From Ardenticatenaceae bacterium (lineage in GTDB: Bacteria > Chloroflexota > Anaerolineae > Promineifilales > Promineifilaceae): DNA of 64,000 bases. Location: the NCBI GenBank assembly GCA_020634315.1, contig JACKBV010000004.1, positions 186,001 through 250,000 of the forward strand, in the 5' to 3' direction. The translations under genes and the position numbers were made by a program. Below, in pieces: positions 61,332-64,000 of the stretch; position 1 is the stretch's first letter, and the number at the start of each line of letters is the position of its first letter. Below the pieces are notes generated by a model. It ran no database searches. It had not been told where the DNA came from and saw nothing but the letters and a program-made list of their open reading frames with translations.

Positions 61332-61529
61332 TCAATATCGTTGATTCCGCCGCATACGCCGAATTGCCTTCTTTTTCTTAATTCGGCGCACCTCACTTTT
61401 AGGAACGTGCCAACGCTTGCGACGCACGTCAGCCAGCACCTTGCTCTTCATCACCTCTTTGCGAAAACGACGCAGCAGTTGATCCGGTGATTCGTTAGAA
61501 CGTGCAGTAACTTTGGGCAATTGTCTCAC
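61332..61529 (-). CDS. rpsU: Ribosomal protein S21 (copy 2)
   Basis: A 65-residue S21 (MRQLPKVTARSNESPDQLLR) similar to copy 1 but distinct at many positions (RWHVPKSEVRRIKKKKAIRR versus RWFVSKSELRRIEKKKATRR). AAGGAGGTGAGAC is a strong ribosome site. A separate terminator and leader suggest independent expression, so the two paralogues may replace each other under different conditions. Two tandem S21 genes are uncommon outside a few phyla. Confidence 0.93.
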   Translation of the reverse strand: MRQLPKVTARSNESPDQLLRRFRKEVMKSKVLADVRRKRWHVPKSEVRRIKKKKAIRRMRRNQRY

Positions 61530-62074
61530 CTCCTTATTGTGAAATAACTACCTGGCGCATCCAGACAGCAGCAAATATTTGGATTTAACCTCTCGAAGAA
61601 CGGCTTATAGCTCTTAACCACAAACAAACATGGTGAACAATCCCTTCCAGGAGGCTCCTGCTGACGACTGTGGCATTACCCCTACCCAGGTAGCAAGCTC
61701 TCAGCGTGTATTGGTGATTAACGACACTGACGACGTAATAGCACATCAATGCGCAAATAAAGCATCATTTATGCTCTTGTCGTCAATTCATCACGAATGT
61801 TGTTGAGCGATGGGGAAGACCCAAAGGGGGAACTATCGACAAAAATCCATGGCGGATGAATGATTAGCTAACCTTCCCAATACCGGGTCAGTGTACCGTG
61901 TTTACAGGTATCGGTCAAATGCCCCCAGGGCAAAGCGAGCGTGCGGAGGCTTGTCAATTGCCTGCTGGCAAGCCCTCGCCATGACTGTCACGCTGGTGTC
62001 ACGCAGCATGACTATACTGAATGGGATCACCTGTATTCGGTACAAATGTCGTTACTATATCAGGAGATAGACCT
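61530..62074. other. Long leader-like region before the cNMP-binding gene
   Basis: About 545 bases with no ORF of note but several stem-forming stretches, for example GGCTTGTCAATTGCCTGCTGGCAAGCC (split: GGCTTG, GCAAGCC) at about 61949-61975, CCTACCCAGGTAG and CCCCCAGGG. It contains promoters for rpsU copy 2 (leftward) and for the cNMP-binding gene (rightward). I could not identify a known riboswitch or small RNA. A structured ncRNA cannot be excluded. Confidence 0.35.
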
Positions 62075-62518
62075 ATGTTGTTGACCATCGAGAAAGTTTC
62101 CATTCTCAAAGGAGTGGCTATTTTCGCCAACATTCCCGACCATGTGCTGGCAGCCATTGCCGGTATTGTCGATATGGTTGACTTAACAGCAGGCGAAACG
62201 TTTATTGAGGAAGGGACGATTGGCAACTGCATGTACATTGTCATTGAGGGCACGGTGCGCGTACACAGCCAGGGCAAGACGATTATCACGCTGGGAGCCG
62301 GTAAAAGTGTCGGCGAGTTGGCTGTACTTGACCCAGAACCGCGCTCGGCATCGGTAACGGCCGTTACCGATACCCGCCTCTTCCGCATTGACAAACCCCT
62401 CTTCGATGAAGTCATGGCCGACCGACCAGAAATCGCCCAGGGCGTCATCCGCGCCTTGTGCGAGCGCATCCGCGAACAAGGGCGCCTGATGGCCGACAGC
62501 GGCACCCCCAACACCTGA
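62075..62518 (+). CDS. Cyclic nucleotide-binding domain protein (stand-alone)
   Basis: A 147-residue single cNMP-binding domain. FANIPDHVLAAIAGIVDMVD opens the fold, AGETFIEEGTIGNCMYIVIEG and KSVGELAVLDPEPRSASVTA form the phosphate-binding cassette region, where GELA and PRSASV align with GE and R-S of CRP-type sites. No HTH follows, so it is not a transcription factor by itself. ATG 62075 is chosen by AGGAGATAGACCT; the next gene starts two bases after its stop. It probably regulates the membrane protein encoded there. Confidence 0.82.
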   Translation: MLLTIEKVSILKGVAIFANIPDHVLAAIAGIVDMVDLTAGETFIEEGTIGNCMYIVIEGTVRVHSQGKTIITLGAGKSVGELAVLDPEPRSASVTAVTDTRLFRIDKPLFDEVMADRPEIAQGVIRALCERIREQGRLMADSGTPNT

Positions 62519-62520
62519 CA

Positions 62521-64000
62521 TGACGACCATCACTCGCCACCACACGGCCAATGACCTGCGCGTACGCATCACATTGTTAATCGCGCAATCCGTTTGCCTG
62601 GGATTAACGTTAGCCCTACTCGCCGTCACCGCCATCGCCCTTTTGCTGGCGAACTACGGCTCCAGCGTGTTGCCCTATGTGTATATTGTTGTGGCGCTGC
62701 TGGGATCGGCCGTTTTCTATGGATTTGCCGAACTACAACGCCATTGGCCGCTGCTGCGGGTTTTCATCGCTACCGAGATCATCATCGCCCTCTTCCTGCT
62801 ATTCGCCTGGGTTGGGCTGGCCTTTGCCGACATGCGCTGGCTTTCCTTTGCGGCAATGGTTGCCTTTTCCTTGATTATCCAGGTTGGGTTCGTCATCTTG
62901 GGAGGGCAGGCTGGGCGGCTGCTCGATGTGCGTCAGATCAAGCAATACTTTCCACGTGTAGTCGGTGGATTTGCCGTTGGTTTCACCGTCGGTGGAGCCA
63001 TTGTGCCCATATTGCAGCGCTGGCTTGGCCGCCCAGAGCATTTGCTGTTTGGCGCGGCGCTCACGGCCTGCGCCATGTTCGGTTTTCTGCTGGCGACCAA
63101 CGCTCGCTTTTACGACGCGCTGCAACAGACAGCCGATAGCGGCCCACAACAGCCGCCGCCACCGCTGCGCCATTTGCTCGGCAAACGCTTTGTCATCCTC
63201 ATCTTTGTCTACCAGATGCTCTCGGCCATGGGCAGCCAGTTGCTCGACTTCATGGTGTTGGATGCGGCAGGTGCGCGTTTTAGCGATAGTGCCGTCTTAA
63301 CCACATTTTTCGGCAGTTACACCTTCTGGCTAAACACGGCCGACATTCTTTTTCTCGCCTTGTTTGCCGGATTTTTGCTCAATCGCTTTGGTTTGCGCTT
63401 CGGATTGGCAGCAAATCCTGGCCTTGTCGTAGTCATCTTGGTAGGCATTGTGCTGGCCGGAATCAGCGGCCCGGCAGGCGTCATGCTGTTTTTCTGGCTG
63501 GTTGTGGTAGCCCGTCCCTTAGACATTGTGCTGACAGATGGCACGACACGCACGTCGATCAATGCTGTCTATCAAGCTTTACCGGCACGCGAACGGGCTG
63601 GTGTGCAAGCTGGCATTGAAGGGATTGGTGTCCCGGTCGCGCAAGGGTTGGTCGGGGTTATCCTCTTGATTTTTAACGCCATCCCGCATCTGGAACTGGT
63701 ACATACGGCCGTTTTCACCCTCTTCATCTCCATGTTGTGGACGGCGGCCGGTGTCATCGTCTATCGCGGCTATGCCGCCAATTTACTGCAAGCGATGCGC
63801 CAGCGCACACTCGACCCGGCAACGCTGTTCCTGGATGACAGTTCCAGTCTGGCTGTCGTCGAGCGTTTCATGCAAAGTGAGCGCGTCAGCGACATTCAAC
63901 TCGCTTTCAAGCTGCTGGATAACCACGACCCAATTGCCGCCGATACATTTCTGCCGCCATTGCTGTCCCACGCAGACACGGCCGTTCAAGTGGAAGCGCT
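62521..64000 (+). CDS. Polytopic membrane protein, nucleotide-transporter/MFS-like (3' end outside window)
   Basis: At least 493 residues, open from ATG 62521 to the window edge. About ten to twelve hydrophobic segments fill the first 410 residues. GGQAGRLLDVRQIKQYFPRV followed by VVGGFAVGFTVGGAIVP resembles the NTT/ADP-ATP translocase-like MFS group. The later RTSINAVYQALPARERAGVQ and IEGIGVPVAQGLVGVIL support this. After the last segment a soluble helical part begins (RVSDIQLAFKLLDNHDPIAA), like the HEAT-repeat region of such proteins. Its coupling to a cNMP-binding protein suggests a nucleotide-responsive transport function, but the substrate is unknown. Confidence 0.7.

Larger units (their letters stand above)
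1..64000. repeat. Highly iterated palindrome AACGGCCGTT across the window
   Basis: My hand count is about 90 copies of the 8-mer ACGGCCGT and about 48 of the decamer AACGGCCGTT; chance expectation at equal base use is about one and less than 0.1. Copies occur in coding and intergenic DNA, on genes of every function, mostly in the frame acg-gcc-gtt (Thr-Ala-Val) or aac-ggc-cgt (Asn-Gly-Arg). Flanks are often symmetric too: GGGGAAACGGCCGTTTCCCC (6962-6981), CGGCAACGGCCGTTGCCG (46206-46223), TCGGTAACGGCCGTTACCGA (62351-62370). Decamers are scarce between about 9.1-15.3 kb and absent between 17.2 and 26.1 kb. Confidence 0.9.

Noticed and set aside
61540..61760. Possible SRP RNA, 6S RNA, RNase P RNA or riboswitch
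   Set aside because: Compared by eye with the conserved cores I know; none matched.

Overview
The window looks like one contig from a Chloroflexota bacterium, probably Anaerolineae- or Ardenticatenia-like. This is an inference from gene content, with moderate confidence. The pointers are PA14/SH3 and NBR1-Ig surface proteins, a tungsten-type aldehyde oxidoreductase, a thioredoxin reductase plus two-CxxC disulfide oxidoreductase pair, a transaldolase/glucose-6-phosphate isomerase fusion, and an enhancer-binding-type regulator lacking the sigma-54 contact loop. I see no tRNA, rRNA, CRISPR array, IS element or prophage.

Layout. 1-2.0 kb: end of nadA, then nadB (NAD synthesis). 2.1-8.2 kb, minus strand: a compact operon encoding a radical SAM/SPASM protein, a Cys-rich/methyltransferase fusion, a Tat-type secreted protein made of His-Xaa-Asp repeats, a PqqD-like protein, an HprK-like kinase and a tyrosine autokinase. 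This is the best candidate for an undescribed system, because the radical SAM enzyme ends in its own His-Xaa-Asp tail. 8.5-10.2 kb: lipB-lipA. 10.4-14.5 kb: a secreted beta-helix protein and an SOS-boxed uvrA. 14.6-28 kb, minus strand: a glycerol/dihydroxyacetone island (glpF, dhaK, dhaL, glpK, a GlpA-type dehydrogenase, SdhB/C/D-like subunits, a small membrane protein, a methyltransferase and a DhaM-HPr-EI fusion), with a DhaR-type regulator upstream. 28-31.6 kb: a tungsten/molybdenum block with a HTH-PBP regulator, an aldehyde ferredoxin oxidoreductase and a MoaD pair. 31.8-34.2 kb: a HIT-like protein, a small protein and a histidine kinase. 34.3-40.3 kb: tal, pgi and a tal-pgi fusion that has lost catalytic residues. 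40.6-55.8 kb: mostly surface and accessory proteins set among unusual intergenic repeats. 56.4-60.7 kb: trxB, a disulfide oxidoreductase and a class A penicillin-binding protein. 60.8-61.5 kb: two rpsU genes. 62.1-64 kb: a cNMP-binding protein and a partial membrane transporter-like protein.

Three layers of repeats run through the window. (1) The palindrome AACGGCCGTT occurs about 48 times, and its 8-bp core about 90 times. It lies inside and between genes and often has symmetric flanks. (2) Cassettes made of a Shine-Dalgarno sequence, a 7-8 codon micro-ORF and a stem-loop are chained head to tail upstream of minus-strand genes. A related leader with an open frame across a compensatory stem sits directly upstream of several other genes. 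(3) Two tandem arrays with periods of 21-22 bp, each unit itself dyad-symmetric.

Coordinates and translations were read by hand. Family names are from motif recognition, not database searches.
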